NCBI GenBank assembly: GCA_030745875.1
Contig: JASLNT010000016.1
Location: 62,001 to 126,000 of the forward strand
Direction: 5' to 3'
Length of the DNA: 64,000 bases
Origin: Phycisphaerae bacterium
GTDB lineage: Bacteria > Planctomycetota > Phycisphaerae > SM23-33
This document shows, in pieces, positions 8,826 through 17,863 of this stretch (positions are counted from its first letter, which is position 1; each line of letters begins with the position of its first letter). A program made the position numbers and the translations under genes. The notes beneath the pieces were generated by a model. That model saw nothing but the letters and a program-made list of their open reading frames with translations, made no database searches and was not told where the DNA came from.

Positions 8826-10631
8826 ATGACAGGAAGACGCGATTTTCTCAAGAAGATAGGGTTTGGAGCGGCGGCGATTCTAGCCAGCCCGTTAGGTCTT
8901 GCACGCCAGGGCGTCGCAGGGCGCCCCAATATCGTCATGATAATGACCGACGATCAGGGTTGGGGCGATGTTACGGCCCATGGCAACGACAGTCTCAAGA
9001 CGCCGAACATGGACCTCCTGGCCCGACAGGGAGCGTGGTTCGACCGTTTCTACGTATCGCCCGTATGCGCTCCTACGCGAGCAAGCCTGCTGACAGGGCG
9101 ATACCATCCGCGTACGGGCGTGCACGGCGTGACTCGGGGCGCTGAGAACATGCGTCTGGAGGAAGTCACGCTCGCCGACGTGTTCAGGAAGGCCGGATAC
9201 GCCACCGGGTGTTTTGGGAAGTGGCATAACGGGAGGCATTATCCGTACCACCCCAACGGGCGCGGATTCGACGAGTTCTACGGTTTCTGTGCGGGGCACT
9301 GGAATAACTACTTCAATACCGGTCTCGATCACAACGGTAAGGATGTGAAATCGAGCGGGTTTATCATCGACGATCTGACCGACAAGGCCATTGCGTTCAT
9401 TCAGGCAAACCGCTCCAAGCCGTTCCTGTGCTATGTGCCCTACAACACTCCGCACACGCCCTGGCAGGTTCCCGACAAGTACTGGGATCGCGTCAAGGCT
9501 CGCGATATCAGCAAGGACACCACCGTCTGCGCCTACGCGATGTGCGAGAACATAGACGACAATATCGGGCGAATACTGAAAGCCCTCGACGATCTGAAAC
9601 TCACCAATGACACGATCGTGATATTCCTGTCCGACAACGGCCCGAATACGGGACGGTGGAACGGGGAGATGAAAGGCAGAAAGGGCTCCACCGACGAAGG
9701 CGGAGTCCGCGTACCGTTCTTCCTGCGCTGGCCCGGACACGTTAAACCGCGCAAGATCGAGCAGATCGCCTCGCATATAGATGTTCTTCCGACCCTGGCG
9801 GATCTGGCGGGGATCGGCAAGCCGAAGACCTGTCCGCTGGACGGTGTGAGCCTGGTTCCGCTGATCGAAGGCAAGGCGAGGGAGTGGCCCGACCGGATGA
9901 TCTTCTCGAGTTGGGGCGGACGGGTGAGCGTGCGCACGCAGCAGTATCGCGCCAATGCCCAGGCGCTGTATGACATGACGGCCGATCCGCACCAGAAGAA
10001 GAATATCGCAGCCGCGAAACCGGACGTCCACGCGAAGCTCGCAGCCGCCTGCAAGAAGTGGTCGGAAGAGGTCGGTCTGAGCGTTCGCAAGGTGCGCCCG
10101 ATTCCGATCGGACATCCCGAGCGGCCGGTCGTGACCATGCCCGGACACGAAGCGATGCTTGTTTCATCGAGCAAGGCTCCGGCCCCGGCGCCGCGAAAAG
10201 GCAAGCGTAGAAGACGGGGCGGATCGAGGGGCGTCAGTTACAACAAAGGAGCCGGATGGGCCAATGACTGGGTTGACAATTGGACGCACATAGACGCTTA
10301 CCCGTATTGGCCCGTGGATGTGGTTAAGGGAGGACGGTACGAAGTTACGCTGATGTACGCGTGTGCGGCCGATGATGTCGGTGCGAAGATTCGCGTCGAG
10401 TGTGGTCAGGGCTCCCTGGACGGGCAAATCACCAAGGCGCACAATCCGGAATTCATCCACAGCCCCGACCGGATCGCACGCAAGGAAGTCTACCAGAAGG
10501 TCTGGGCTCCGCTGAAAATGGGCAAGATCACACTCACCAAAGGCGTTAGTAAGTTCATCGTTCGCGCCCTGTCCAAGCCGGGCAAGAAGGTCATGGAACT
10601 CAAAGCCGTCAGGCTTGAAAGGATTAAATGA
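8826..10631 (+). CDS. Exported Cys-type sulfatase with extra C-terminal domain
   Basis: The 601-aa protein begins with a Tat-like signal (GRRDFLKKIGFGAAA). The sulfatase core starts at NIVMIMTDDQGWGD with the metal-binding Asp pair. The active-site signature VCAPTRASLLTGR (C about residue 81) fits C-x-P-x-R, where Cys becomes formylglycine. LSDNGPN and the KGRKGSTDEGG segment are later family motifs. After a basic linker (KGKRRRRGGS, about residue 460) comes a domain of about 120 residues (WANDWVDNW ... LKAVRLERIK) that looks like a beta-sandwich, perhaps carbohydrate-binding. Together these indicate hydrolysis of sulfate esters on a polysaccharide. Its stop overlaps the next start by 4 bp (ATGA). 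Confidence 0.9.
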   Translation: MTGRRDFLKKIGFGAAAILASPLGLARQGVAGRPNIVMIMTDDQGWGDVTAHGNDSLKTPNMDLLARQGAWFDRFYVSPVCAPTRASLLTGRYHPRTGVHGVTRGAENMRLEEVTLADVFRKAGYATGCFGKWHNGRHYPYHPNGRGFDEFYGFCAGHWNNYFNTGLDHNGKDVKSSGFIIDDLTDKAIAFIQANRSKPFLCYVPYNTPHTPWQVPDKYWDRVKARDISKDTTVCAYAMCENIDDNIGRILKALDDLKLTNDTIVIFLSDNGPNTGRWNGEMKGRKGSTDEGGVRVPFFLRWPGHVKPRKIEQIASHIDVLPTLADLAGIGKPKTCPLDGVSLVPLIEGKAREWPDRMIFSSWGGRVSVRTQQYRANAQALYDMTADPHQKKNIAAAKPDVHAKLAAACKKWSEEVGLSVRKVRPIPIGHPERPVVTMPGHEAMLVSSSKAPAPAPRKGKRRRRGGSRGVSYNKGAGWANDWVDNWTHIDAYPYWPVDVVKGGRYEVTLMYACAADDVGAKIRVECGQGSLDGQITKAHNPEFIHSPDRIARKEVYQKVWAPLKMGKITLTKGVSKFIVRALSKPGKKVMELKAVRLERIK

Positions 10632-12199
10632 CAATGGTTGCAAGCAGACGCGATTTTCTAAAAGGGATCGCCGGTGGTGCGATATCGCTGGGCATTTGTC
10701 AAACAGTGCGCGCCAAGAACGCATCGCCTGCAAAACATCTTAACATCCTGCTGATCACAGCCGACGATCTGAACTGCGATTCGGTGGGGGTTTACGGCTG
10801 CAAAACTCCCGACATCACGCCGAATATCGACCGCCTGGCCGCCGAGGGTGTGCGTTTCGAACACGCCCACGTGACTATCGCCGTCTGCCAACCCTGCCGC
10901 GGCGTGCTGGCTACGGGGCGTTATCCGCATCGGAGCGGTATTGAGGGTTTTCAGCGCCTCCCCGCCGGTAGGGACATTCCGCTGGTTACCGAAAAACTGC
11001 GGGCTGGCGGATACCTCAACGGGATTCTCGGGAAGGTCGGGCATTCCTCACCGAAACCGTCGTTCAAATGGGACATGAGCTACGACATGCCGCAACTTGG
11101 CAAGGGACGCGACCCCAAACTTTATTACACCTACGCCAAAGAGTTCTTCGTTCGCGCCAGGAAAGAAGGCAAGCCATTCCACATGATGGCCAATTCGCAC
11201 GATCCGCACCGCCCGTTCTCCGGCAGCGACCAGGAGGCCGGTATGCGCAGAGGCGGAAAGCTCACCCCGCCGTCTCGAACATATAAGCCCGCCGAAATCG
11301 ACGTGCCGGGGTTCCTGCCTGATATACCGGAAGTCCGGCGCGAGATCGCCGAATACTACAGTTCGGTGAAGCGATGCGACGACACCGTCGGTGCGCTGCT
11401 CAAGGCTCTTGACGAGTCCGGTCTGGCGCCAAACACTCTGGTGATGTTCATTTCGGACCACGGAATGGCCCTTCCGTTCGCCAAGACCAACTGCTATCTG
11501 CACTCGACCCGCACGCCGTGGATCGTTCGCTGGCCCGGCGTGATCAAAGGCCCGAAGGTCGACAAAACGCACTTTATCTCGGGCATAGACTTCATGCCCA
11601 CCGCACTTGAAGCCGCCGGCCTGCCGAAGACAGACGGGCTGGACGGCGTGTCGTTCCTTGAGATACTCAAAGGCGGCAAGCAGGGCGGAAGGGACCAGGT
11701 CTTTACGCAGTTCCACCAGACGGCCGGGCGAAAACGCTTTCCCATGCGAACCGTTCAGAACAAGCGGTTCGGATACCTCTTCAACCCGTGGTCCGACGGC
11801 AAGACGGTGTTCAAGAATGAGTCGCAAAGCGGGCGGAGTTTCAAGGCGATGCAGGCCGCCGCAGGCCGCGACCCGAAGATCGCCGCACGCGTCAAGCTCT
11901 TCCAATACAGGGTGGTCGAAGAATTCTACGACTTCGAGAAGGATCCCGACGCCCTGAACAATCTAATCGATAATGCGGAGTATAAACCGCAGATCGACAA
12001 GATGCGTTCCGAACTGCTTAAGTGGATGATATCCACCGGCGACTCCGCGAAAGCTGCGTTCGAGAAGCGTGATTCTCCAGAGGCTTTGGCGAAATTCATG
12101 ACCGAACAGAACGCCAAGGCGCGCAGTTTGCCAAGGAAGAAGAAACAGCCGAACAGACGTAAGACGAAGCGCGCCGGGAAGGTGGGCAAGGATAAGTAG
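10628..12199 (+). CDS. Exported Cys-type sulfatase, heparan N-sulfatase-like subgroup
   Basis: The 523-aa protein has a Tat-type start (ASRRDFLKGIAGG). The core opens with LNILLITADDLNCDSVG and has the active-site signature VCQPCRGVLATGR (C about residue 87), still fitting C-x-P-x-R with Cys at the fourth position. MISDHGMALPFAKTN and the N-terminal layout resemble N-sulfoglucosamine sulfohydrolase-type enzymes more than arylsulfatase A; this subgroup call is tentative. The C-terminus is strongly basic (Lys/Arg tail). It is translationally coupled to the preceding sulfatase by an ATGA overlap, so the two probably remove different sulfate groups from one substrate. Confidence 0.9.
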   Translation: MTMVASRRDFLKGIAGGAISLGICQTVRAKNASPAKHLNILLITADDLNCDSVGVYGCKTPDITPNIDRLAAEGVRFEHAHVTIAVCQPCRGVLATGRYPHRSGIEGFQRLPAGRDIPLVTEKLRAGGYLNGILGKVGHSSPKPSFKWDMSYDMPQLGKGRDPKLYYTYAKEFFVRARKEGKPFHMMANSHDPHRPFSGSDQEAGMRRGGKLTPPSRTYKPAEIDVPGFLPDIPEVRREIAEYYSSVKRCDDTVGALLKALDESGLAPNTLVMFISDHGMALPFAKTNCYLHSTRTPWIVRWPGVIKGPKVDKTHFISGIDFMPTALEAAGLPKTDGLDGVSFLEILKGGKQGGRDQVFTQFHQTAGRKRFPMRTVQNKRFGYLFNPWSDGKTVFKNESQSGRSFKAMQAAAGRDPKIAARVKLFQYRVVEEFYDFEKDPDALNNLIDNAEYKPQIDKMRSELLKWMISTGDSAKAAFEKRDSPEALAKFMTEQNAKARSLPRKKKQPNRRKTKRAGKVGKDK

Positions 12200-12285
12200 C
12201 AAATGCTTGAAACACTGTCGGTGCGGCGATATTGTCCACCGGTTCGTTGTCGCCCGTAGTGCGGGCCTTGGATAAGGGAAGAGAT

Positions 12286-12663
12286 TTGTCGACCGATACG
12301 CCAGATTCAGATTGTCAATTCTGCGGGAAAATGTTTGAGTCCCAGATCGTGGAGACGTTCGGGACGGTGGCGGCTGTGGAGGACGCCAAACCGGTGGCTC
12401 CGGGGCATATGCTCATAGTCACCTTGAGGCACACCGAAGACATCTTCTCCATGACCGACGAAGAGAGGTCCGACGCGATGAAGATGATCGGGATCCTCAA
12501 GCGCCGAGCCCTTGGGATAGACCCGTTGATCACCGGTTTCAACGTCGGGGCCAATTGCGGAGTGTCCGCCGGTCAGCATATCATGCACGCACATATCCAT
12601 TTCATCCCCCGGCGCGATACAGAGTCGGTAAAGGGCGTGATTCGCAACAAGATGGCGTATTGA
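12286..12663 (+). CDS. HIT-family nucleotide hydrolase/transferase
   Basis: A cytoplasmic HIT-domain protein of 125 aa. CQFCGKMF near the N-terminus resembles the Cys pair in many bacterial HIT proteins. HMLIVTLRH and the histidine triad HAHIHF (H-x-H-x-H) provide the catalytic centre, which in the family cleaves the alpha-phosphate of nucleotides such as AppppA or ADP-conjugates. I prefer the TTG start at 12286, just behind GGGAAG; the frame is open to an earlier TTG at 12232, giving 143 aa. It follows the second sulfatase gene by fewer than 100 bp, but its role is housekeeping-like and it need not belong to the operon. Confidence 0.88.
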   Translation: MSTDTPDSDCQFCGKMFESQIVETFGTVAAVEDAKPVAPGHMLIVTLRHTEDIFSMTDEERSDAMKMIGILKRRALGIDPLITGFNVGANCGVSAGQHIMHAHIHFIPRRDTESVKGVIRNKMAY

Positions 12664-12692
12664 GCGATTTTGGGCCTGTGGAGTGCGAAAAG

Positions 12693-12721
12693 TTTTGTTT
12701 TTCGCGGCTTATGCGTATAAT
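12693..12721 (+). promoter_or_regulatory. Possible promoter of the large subtilisin gene
   Basis: A perfect TATAAT lies at 12716-12721. The hexamer 17 bp upstream is TTTTGT (12693-12698), a weak -35. The predicted start is about 80 nt before ATG 12807. Confidence 0.4.
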
Positions 12722-12806
12722 GGGGTTGACCTGACATCACTGACGGCAGGTCGAACTGTCTCCGGTTGCAGAGCTTGCCCCGGTTGCGGATGAGTGAGGG
12801 TTGGAA

Positions 12807-15800
12807 ATGGATGGGACAATGTTCAATTACGCCTCGCGGCGACCGGAGTTTGAAAGTCTTGAACCGCGACTGTTGCTGTCAGCCGCTACGGAATCGGCTG
12901 CTCCGGTTTCCGTGCAGTGGCGCGGTGCAGCCGTGCAGGCCCGGGCCGATGAGTGGATCGTTCGCCTTAAGGACGGTCCGGGCGGGGCGGACGCGATCAA
13001 CTCGCTGGAGAGCAGCCTGATCGGCAGTGGGATTGAACACGAGACTCTCAAAGGCATCGGGCAGACGCAATTCGGTTTGCTCAAAGCCCCCGGACTCTCG
13101 CCGGACCAGGCGATGGATTGGGCTAACAAGCAAGCCGACGTCCTGTACATCGAACCTAATTTCGCGTACTCGCTTTCCGAGACTATCTCGTCCACCATTC
13201 CAGATGATCCGGCGGTGACGGACGGTTCGTTGTGGGGTTTGCACAACACCGGTCAATCCGGAGGGGTGATCGATGCGGACATTGACGCCCCGGAGGCGTG
13301 GGACATCACCACCGGTTCATCCAGCGTCGTGCTTGCGGTGATTGACACCGGTATTGACTACACGCACCCGGATCTGATCGACAATCTCTGGATGAATCCC
13401 GGTGAGATTGCCGGTGATGACATCGATAACGATTCGAACGGATACGTTGATGACGTCTACGGGTGGAATTTTGTCAATGACGATAACGATCCGATGGACG
13501 GCCACGATCACGGAACGCACGTTTCAGGGACGATAGGAGGCGTCGGAAACGATGCGACGGGCGTATCCGGTGTGAACTGGGACGTCAGCATAATGGCGTT
13601 GAAGTTCCTCGATGATTCCGGATCGGGATACACTTCCGACGCCATTGAGGCGCTGAACTACGCGACAATGATGAGGCGGGATCACGGTGTCAATGTGGTG
13701 GCCGCCAACAACAGTTGGGGCGGTTCGTTGTATTCGTCGGCGTTGCTGGACGCCATAGAAATCGCCGGGCGGGAAGGAATTCTCTTTATCGCCGCGGCCA
13801 GCAACGAAGGACAGGACAACGACGTTTATCCCACGTACCCGAGCAATTACGATTCGCAGTACATACTGTCTGTGGCGGCTACTGATCGGCATGACCAATT
13901 GGCGCACTTCTCAAACTACGGAGCGACGACGGTGGATCTCGGAGCCCCGGGCGTGTCGATATACTCAACGGTGGCGGGGGGAGGGTACGATTGGTTTGAT
14001 GGGACCTCGATGGCTGCTCCGCACGTTACAGGCGTAGCGGGCCTGCTGTCTGCGTCCCAGCCCGGTGCGACCGCTGGCGAGATTAAAGACGCCATATTGG
14101 CCGGCCTGGATCCGGCTGCATCTCTGGCGGGCAAAACGATCACCGGCGGGCGTTTGAACGCCTACAACGCTCTGTTGGCGTTGGGTACGTTTGGGCCCAG
14201 GGTGATGTCGGTGAGTCCTTCGGGTGGATCGGTTCCTGTGGACACGATCAGCATGTACTTCAGCGAGGGTATCGAACCGACTTCGGTCGTGGGTGTGAAT
14301 TTCATGCTCAGGGATGACGGAGCCGACAATATTTTCGACAACGCCGACGACAACATATTCGTCATCGGCGACTCCGACCTCAGCCAGCCTGAAGCAAACC
14401 GTGTTGTGATTTCACTAGGGGCGGAGCTGACGCTGGAGGACTATCGCCTGACAATTGTGGGGTCCGGAGTTAGTCCGGTGCGCGATCCGGACGGGAACGC
14501 CCTGAATAACGGAAGCGACCAGGAGCATTTCTTCACTATACTCTCGCCTTACGGAGCCATTGAACCCAATGATACTCTCGCTACAGCCGTTTCCAGCGGT
14601 CTGACGGGGGTTGGCGAGGCGTCTTTCAGCGGAGAGATTGGCGATGGAGTCTGGGGCTGGGATGACGTTGATCTGTTCGAGATGCAGATTACCGAGCCAG
14701 TCACGCTGAGAGCCGAAACCGACACGGATGTCATGTTCAGCGAATTGGATACTGTGCTTCGCTTGTTCGACGCTGCAGGCGCCGAACTGGCCCGCAACGA
14801 TGACTGGGATTTCCGCGACAGCCTGATCCAGTACGAATTGACTGTTGCGGGCACTTACTACATCGGCGTGTCGGGCTACAGTAATTTCGACTACGATCCC
14901 TCGGTGGCCGGTAGTTGGTTTGGGGATTCGATCGGCGATTACTATTTGACGCTAAACCTTCTCGGTCGCCCGGAAATCCACGGTAACAAGTGGGACGATC
15001 TTGATGGTGACGGGATTCAGGATGACGGCGAGAGCCCGCTGGTCGGCTGGGCGGTTTTCCTGGACAGCGATGTTGACGGTGTTCTCGATGTCGGCGAGAC
15101 CTCGACGACAACTGATGCGGAAGGGAACTTCTCATTTGCGGGTCTGACCTCGGGCGTGCATGTGGTGGGTGAGGTGGCCCAGACCGGTTGGACGCGGACG
15201 TATCCCGTGATCGAAGACACCACATCATATGTTGGACATGCCGGCGCCCTGGAATTTGAGGACATAAGCAGTTCGGGGCAGGGCGTGCTGGTTGCGGCGG
15301 ATGATGATTTCCACTATCTGTCGGCTGTAGATCTGGGCGGTTTTGAGTTCCCGCTGTACGATTCAGTTTACGACGAGATATACATAAACTCCAACGGTCT
15401 GCTGACTTTTGAAGCTGAGGCCGTGTCGTGGCTTAACGGCAATCTGAGCCTGTATCCCGAGGGCGCGGCGATAGCGGTGTTTTGGGACGATCTGGTTATC
15501 AGCGGATCTCCCGATTCCGCGGTTTACTGGGAGGTCCGCGGAAGCGGAGCCGACCAGCGCCTGATAATTCAATGGCAGCATGTTGAGTTCTTTGACGCAC
15601 TGGACCCCGGCTCGCTGACGTTCCAGGCCGTTCTGCGTGCTGATGGGCGTGTTACGTTGAGCTACAGCGATCTGGTAAGCAGCGACGAAGGCGCCGAAGG
15701 GGAGTTTGCGACCGTCGGCGTCAAGGATTCGCAATTTTTCGGGCGTCATGTCCTGTTGAGCTATAACTCCGGACCTGGAACGTTCGTGGGAACGGGCAAG

Positions 15801-16475
15801 AGCACGCACCTGGTCCATCCGATGGTCGGGCAGCACTCGGTGGCGCTTGAAGCCGGACAGATCGAAACGGGAGTTCTTTTCGGCAGCAGGAGGAATACGC
15901 CCCTTGGCGACATCAATGGCGATGGTGCGGTCGACAATGCGGATGTTGATCTCTTTGCGGATCAGTTTGGTGTGAAGGATCAAGGTTTGTATTCCGATTT
16001 TGACGGTGACGGCGATGTCGATCTGGGCGACTTTGCGATACTGCGGTCCAACCACGGAACGTCAGCGGCGGCCGCACCGATGAATACGGAGCTGTCGAGC
16101 AGCGCAGTTGTGCAACCCGCCAATTCGGCCCGGGCAAAGGCCCAGCCGAAGGCGGCTGCGTCAAAGACTCGCCCCCTCAAGAAGCGAGCCCCGCGTCGCG
16201 AGGATCGGATGCTGCTGGAACCAGATGCGAAGAGAACCCGCGCGAAACGGCCGCAGAACGCAGATGTACTCACCTGCGCGATTCCGTTGGACATTAACGT
16301 GGGCGGGCTTCCGAGCGTCAGCGACCGGGGCGAGATTCCCGGTCGGCAACCGGTGACGCACTTGTTGGATCGCGGTGATCTGATCGCCGATTCGGACGTT
16401 GACGATGGATTCTCGGATATCGACGATATCCTTGACATCGCTCTTGATGAAGTTCTCGGTGGGATATTCACCTGA
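12807..16475 (+). CDS. Large secreted subtilisin-like (S8) protease with LEPR-XLL N-terminus and dockerin-like repeats
   Basis: A 1222-aa modular exoenzyme; ATG 12807 follows GAGGG and is preferred to TTG 12801. SLEPRLLLSA near residue 20 is the LEPR-XLL signature of large exported planctomycete proteins. A short inhibitor_I9-like region leads to the S8 domain, with catalytic Asp in AVIDTGIDYTHPDL (about 178), His in HGTHVSG (about 235) and Ser in GTSMAAPH (about 400). Then come a Big_5/Ig-like segment (PRVMSVSPSGGS), a pre-peptidase C-terminal domain (DDVDLFEMQ), an SdrD B-like domain (GNKWDDLDGDGIQDDGE), a nidogen-like beta-rich part, and two EF-hand or dockerin-type repeats (GDINGDGAVDNADV and DFDGDGDVDLGDF). 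The final 130 residues are basic and low-complexity. Likely a surface or extracellular protease. Confidence 0.9.
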   Translation: MDGTMFNYASRRPEFESLEPRLLLSAATESAAPVSVQWRGAAVQARADEWIVRLKDGPGGADAINSLESSLIGSGIEHETLKGIGQTQFGLLKAPGLSPDQAMDWANKQADVLYIEPNFAYSLSETISSTIPDDPAVTDGSLWGLHNTGQSGGVIDADIDAPEAWDITTGSSSVVLAVIDTGIDYTHPDLIDNLWMNPGEIAGDDIDNDSNGYVDDVYGWNFVNDDNDPMDGHDHGTHVSGTIGGVGNDATGVSGVNWDVSIMALKFLDDSGSGYTSDAIEALNYATMMRRDHGVNVVAANNSWGGSLYSSALLDAIEIAGREGILFIAAASNEGQDNDVYPTYPSNYDSQYILSVAATDRHDQLAHFSNYGATTVDLGAPGVSIYSTVAGGGYDWFDGTSMAAPHVTGVAGLLSASQPGATAGEIKDAILAGLDPAASLAGKTITGGRLNAYNALLALGTFGPRVMSVSPSGGSVPVDTISMYFSEGIEPTSVVGVNFMLRDDGADNIFDNADDNIFVIGDSDLSQPEANRVVISLGAELTLEDYRLTIVGSGVSPVRDPDGNALNNGSDQEHFFTILSPYGAIEPNDTLATAVSSGLTGVGEASFSGEIGDGVWGWDDVDLFEMQITEPVTLRAETDTDVMFSELDTVLRLFDAAGAELARNDDWDFRDSLIQYELTVAGTYYIGVSGYSNFDYDPSVAGSWFGDSIGDYYLTLNLLGRPEIHGNKWDDLDGDGIQDDGESPLVGWAVFLDSDVDGVLDVGETSTTTDAEGNFSFAGLTSGVHVVGEVAQTGWTRTYPVIEDTTSYVGHAGALEFEDISSSGQGVLVAADDDFHYLSAVDLGGFEFPLYDSVYDEIYINSNGLLTFEAEAVSWLNGNLSLYPEGAAIAVFWDDLVISGSPDSAVYWEVRGSGADQRLIIQWQHVEFFDALDPGSLTFQAVLRADGRVTLSYSDLVSSDEGAEGEFATVGVKDSQFFGRHVLLSYNSGPGTFVGTGKSTHLVHPMVGQHSVALEAGQIETGVLFGSRRNTPLGDINGDGAVDNADVDLFADQFGVKDQGLYSDFDGDGDVDLGDFAILRSNHGTSAAAAPMNTELSSSAVVQPANSARAKAQPKAAASKTRPLKKRAPRREDRMLLEPDAKRTRAKRPQNADVLTCAIPLDINVGGLPSVSDRGEIPGRQPVTHLLDRGDLIADSDVDDGFSDIDDILDIALDEVLGGIFT

Positions 16476-16578
16476 TTGCTTGTGGGGATCGGGGTGATAT
16501 TAGGCAGATTCTAATGGCCCCGGCGTTGCGGCGTTGCTATAGTCTGTGTGATTGAACGGATTGCGATGGAGACGATGG

Positions 16579-17829
16579 ATGCCAGGAAAAGACTCCAGGG
16601 AATTGGCTGACCTTCAAAAGGTTCTGGATATTACTCGCGTGATGGCCGCAACGGTTGATATCGGGGATCTGCTGCAGTTGATAATCGATCGGAGCATGGA
16701 ACTGCTCGATGCCGAACGGGCCAGCGCCTTCCTCTTTGAGGAGGAGACCAATGAGCTTGTCAGCATTGTCGCCGCCGGCAGCGGAGAGATTCGTTTTCCC
16801 GCCGACAGGGGGCTGGCCGGAGCCGCCGCACAAAGTAGGTCAACCATAAACGTTCCAGACGCTTACAACGATGATCGCTTCGACGCTACAACAGATCATA
16901 AGAGCGGTTTTCACACCCGCAACATCTTGTCCGTTCCGCTGAGCGATCACCAGGGCGGGCTTGTCGGTGTGCTGCAGGTGCTCAACAAGCGGGGAGGCGA
17001 CTTCAGCGACTCGGACGTTAATCTTGCCGAAACATTGGGCGCCCAGGCCGGCGTGGCGTTGCAGCGAGCGACGCTGATAGAACACTACGTCGCCAAACAG
17101 GAAATGCAGCGTGCGATGGAGATCGCCCGGGAAATCCAGCGGGCGCTGTTGCCCGCGGGTCCGCCGTTGATAACAGGATTCGATGTCGCAGGTTTCTCTG
17201 AATCGGCGGACGATACGGGCGGGGATACTTTTGACTTTCTGCAGTTGGCTGACGGCAGGTGGTTGCTGGCGGTCGCAGACGCCAGCGGGCACGGTGTGGG
17301 CCCGGCGCTTGTTATCGCCCAGACCCGGGCGATGCTGCGGGCGATTGCGATGCAGGGGCAGGATGTGTCGGCGATATTGACCACCGCCAACAATCTGCTG
17401 TGTCGAGATCTTCAGGGCCGATTTGTCACCTGTTTCCTGGGAATGCTCGATTCGATAACAGCCGGTGTGACCTATGCGTCAGCCGGGCACGGACCGCTGC
17501 TGTTCTACGATTACCAAAGGGATGAATTCGACGAACTGCCCTCAACCGGATTGCCAATGGGCGTAATGGAGGAGGCCGACTACAGCCAAGTCGTAGCCAG
17601 GCAATTCCAAACCGGAGATTTTGCGGCGATCACGACTGACGGATTCTTTGAGGCCGCGAATGTTGACGGCGAGATGTTCGGAATGGCCAGACTCAGGGCG
17701 CTGCTGCGGGATAATCGCGACAAGTCGTCGGCGGAAATGATAAGTACAATCTGCAAGGCGGTCGAGGAGTTCACAGTGGGCCTGAAACAGGCTGACGACC
17801 TGACCGTGATTATCATTAAGAAGACTTGA
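16579..17829 (+). CDS. GAF-domain PP2C-type (SpoIIE/RsbU-like) serine phosphatase
   Basis: The protein has 416 aa from ATG 16579, preceded by GGAG at a 7-nt spacing; an upstream TTG at 16552 is less likely. Residues about 10-160 form a GAF domain (LLQLIIDRSMELLDAERAS, later GLVGVLQVLNK). Residues about 185-415 are a SpoIIE-type phosphatase: MEIAREIQRALLP, DTGGDTFDF and ADASGHGVGPAL carry the metal-binding Asp residues, with TDGFFEA and a final DDLTVIIIK. Family members dephosphorylate anti-sigma-factor antagonists or similar partners in response to a ligand of the GAF domain. No STAS or kinase partner lies nearby, so the target is unknown. It converges on the cyclase gene at 17864. A TATAGT (16538-16543) may be its -10 box. 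Confidence 0.88.
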   Translation: MPGKDSRELADLQKVLDITRVMAATVDIGDLLQLIIDRSMELLDAERASAFLFEEETNELVSIVAAGSGEIRFPADRGLAGAAAQSRSTINVPDAYNDDRFDATTDHKSGFHTRNILSVPLSDHQGGLVGVLQVLNKRGGDFSDSDVNLAETLGAQAGVALQRATLIEHYVAKQEMQRAMEIAREIQRALLPAGPPLITGFDVAGFSESADDTGGDTFDFLQLADGRWLLAVADASGHGVGPALVIAQTRAMLRAIAMQGQDVSAILTTANNLLCRDLQGRFVTCFLGMLDSITAGVTYASAGHGPLLFYDYQRDEFDELPSTGLPMGVMEEADYSQVVARQFQTGDFAAITTDGFFEAANVDGEMFGMARLRALLRDNRDKSSAEMISTICKAVEEFTVGLKQADDLTVIIIKKT

Positions 17830-17863
17830 CGACGGAATCTGTCGGGGGCGGATGTTGGGAGTT

